A program made the translations under genes and the position numbers. A model generated the notes under the pieces. That model was not told the origin of the DNA. It did no database searches and worked only from the letters and a program-made list of their open reading frames with translations. DNA of 7,028 bases from JBKEDF01 sp047975325 (GTDB lineage Bacteria > Pseudomonadota > Alphaproteobacteria > Rhodobacterales > Rhodobacteraceae): the NCBI GenBank assembly GCA_047975325.1, contig JBKEDF010000092.1, forward strand, positions 1-7,028, in the 5' to 3' direction. Positions 6,320-7,028 of the stretch are shown here, piece after piece. The stretch's first letter is position 1, and each line of letters begins with the position of its first letter.

Positions 6320-6490
6320 TCATTCATCTTGTTCTTTTGGTTCCGCCCGCGCCCGGGCCTGTGCCTTGCGCCGCGCCATATTTGCCTTCAGCGCCGTCTT
6401 CAGGCGGTTCTCCCGCGTCATCTCCTTTGCCGTGGGCCTCTGTCTTGCGGGTTTTTGCGGCTTTTCGGGGCTATTGGGCGCATTGGTCAT
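6320..6490 (-). CDS. Small, very basic conserved-looking protein leading the murA operon
   Basis: The 56-residue product has a flexible, proline- and lysine-rich start (NAPNSPEKPQKPARQRP). A strongly basic, probably helical stretch follows (RENRLKTALKANMARRKAQA), then a charged end (EPKEQDE). It resembles short hypothetical proteins that I recall upstream of murA in Rhodobacteraceae; no function is established. The basic helix would suit binding to RNA, ribosomes or DNA, which is inference only. I chose the ATG at 6488-6490, with GAGAAGG just two to three bases upstream, which is close. In-frame starts further upstream (to 6586) would add residues unlike the rest. Only nine bases separate its stop from the murA ATG, so the two are almost certainly co-transcribed. 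Confidence 0.65.
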   Translation of the reverse strand: MTNAPNSPEKPQKPARQRPTAKEMTRENRLKTALKANMARRKAQARARAEPKEQDE

Positions 6491-6707
6491 AGCCTTCTCT
6501 ATCCCAGCTACCAAAAAGCGTCCAGATTGGGCTTGCATGGTCAGAAAATTCCGACTATCCACCCGCCACGCTTCGGTCGTTGCCACTGAACTGGGCTGCT
6601 ATCGCCCAAGGAACATGTTTCCGTTGTGGGGACGAATCGGGTAACGGGCTTTTTCAGGGCCAACTGGATCGGGGTACCCCCCGAAATAGCCATCTGGAAG
6701 AACCTAG
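6491..6707. other. Intergenic region between the murA operon and the tRNA region
   Basis: This gap must hold the promoter of the minus-strand murA operon, but I see no convincing -35/-10 pair. It contains a perfect 10-bp palindrome, GGGGTACCCC, at 6671-6680 and a GGGC/GCCC short hairpin near 6592-6606. A 50-codon minus-strand frame (6541-6693) lacks a ribosome-binding site and is not called. Confidence 0.4.
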
Positions 6708-6746
<39 letters not shown>

Positions 6747-6822
6747 CCGCATTTGGTCGGAATTGCTGTGGGATAACAGTGGCTTAGGTTTCTCGGGGGG
6801 TGCCTCGGGGTGAAAAATCGGT

Positions 6823-6838
6823 GTGGCAGCGTTGCCAC
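6823..6838. repeat. Small GC-rich inverted repeat between half tRNA and tRNA
   Basis: GTGGCA (6823-6828) and TGCCAC (6833-6838) form a six-pair stem with a GCGT loop. An alternative stem, CAGCG/CGCTG (6827-6831 with 6838-6842), overlaps it. No T-run follows, so it is not a standard terminator. Confidence 0.3.
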
Positions 6839-6842
6839 GCTG

Positions 6843-6870
6843 TTGATGAAGGAAAACATGGGGTGATATG
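6843..6870 (+). promoter_or_regulatory. Possible promoter for tRNA-Thr
   Basis: TTGATG (6843-6848) and GATATG (6865-6870) are 16 bases apart. They lie 12 bases before the tRNA, a suitable position for a short 5' leader. The -10 box is a poor match, so this is tentative. Confidence 0.35.
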
Positions 6871-6882
6871 ACCCCGCACCGT

Positions 6883-6957
<75 letters not shown>

Positions 6958-6970
6958 TTTCTCCATTTAG

Positions 6971-7013
6971 GCCTGTCAAATCCCCTAACACCTTGAAGGG
7001 AAAGGCAGTTTTT
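6971..7013 (+). terminator. Weak hairpin plus T5 downstream of tRNA-Thr
   Basis: CCCT (6983-6986) can pair with AGGG (6997-7000), and outside it GCCT (6971-6974) with AGGC (7003-7006). Five T residues follow at 7009-7013. Position after a tRNA fits a terminator, but the stem is broken and weak. Confidence 0.25.
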
Positions 7014-7028
7014 ATAGTTCCATACCCG

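Noticed and set aside
6153..6644. Plus-strand 163-residue frame over the start of murA and the basic protein gene
   Set aside because: It runs antisense to two well-supported genes, has no ribosome-binding site and is compositionally odd.
6671..6680. GGGGTACCCC palindrome
   Set aside because: It is perfect but only 10 bases and isolated, with no T-run and no second copy in the window. It is too weak to call an operator or terminator.
6541..6693. Minus-strand 50-residue frame upstream of the basic protein gene
   Set aside because: There is no ribosome-binding site and no recognisable features, and it starts close to the half tRNA. It may be chance in GC-rich sequence.

Overview
The window looks like an ordinary chromosomal stretch from an alphaproteobacterium, most likely a member of the Rhodobacterales (Rhodobacteraceae). 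The evidence is GC-rich coding sequence, a MurA gene overlapping a DUF2948 gene, a small basic protein ahead of murA, an adjacent STAS/HATPase pair resembling RbaV-RbaW of Rhodobacter capsulatus, and a tRNA-Thr(GGT) with an encoded CCA. The assignment rests on gene order and protein recognition, not on a database search.

Layout, left to right. Positions 1-1202 (minus) hold a family-4-type glycosyltransferase that is complete at its GTG start and runs off the left edge. Positions 1203-1556 are an AT-richer gap with a good sigma-70-like promoter and a hairpin plus T-run leader. This leads into a 67-residue two-helix membrane protein at 1557-1760 (plus). Convergent to it is an HpcH/HpaI-family class II aldolase at 1807-2598 (minus). 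Immediately upstream of the aldolase is a short coding-like frame without a convincing start. Divergent from the aldolase is a YeeZ-like atypical SDR protein at 2810-3652, whose best promoter would give an essentially leaderless mRNA. It is followed by the anti-sigma antagonist/anti-sigma kinase pair at 3740-4075 and 4065-4532.

The right half is a convergent minus-strand operon: a 56-residue basic protein (6320-6490), murA (5042-6310) and DUF2948 (4551-5045). Gaps or overlaps are only +9 and -4 bases. Divergent from it, on the plus strand, lie a 5' half of a degenerate tRNA-Thr (6708-6746) and then an intact tRNA-Thr(GGT) at 6883-6957.

Functionally the window mixes cell-envelope genes (glycosyltransferase, MurA), a partner-switching regulatory pair, one carbon-metabolism aldolase, and translation (tRNA). 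I see no mobile-element genes, no CRISPR array, and no clear previously undescribed multi-gene system. The observations most worth a second look are the half tRNA beside the intact one, the promoter/hairpin leader of the small membrane protein, the orphan frame upstream of the aldolase, and the possibly leaderless SDR gene.
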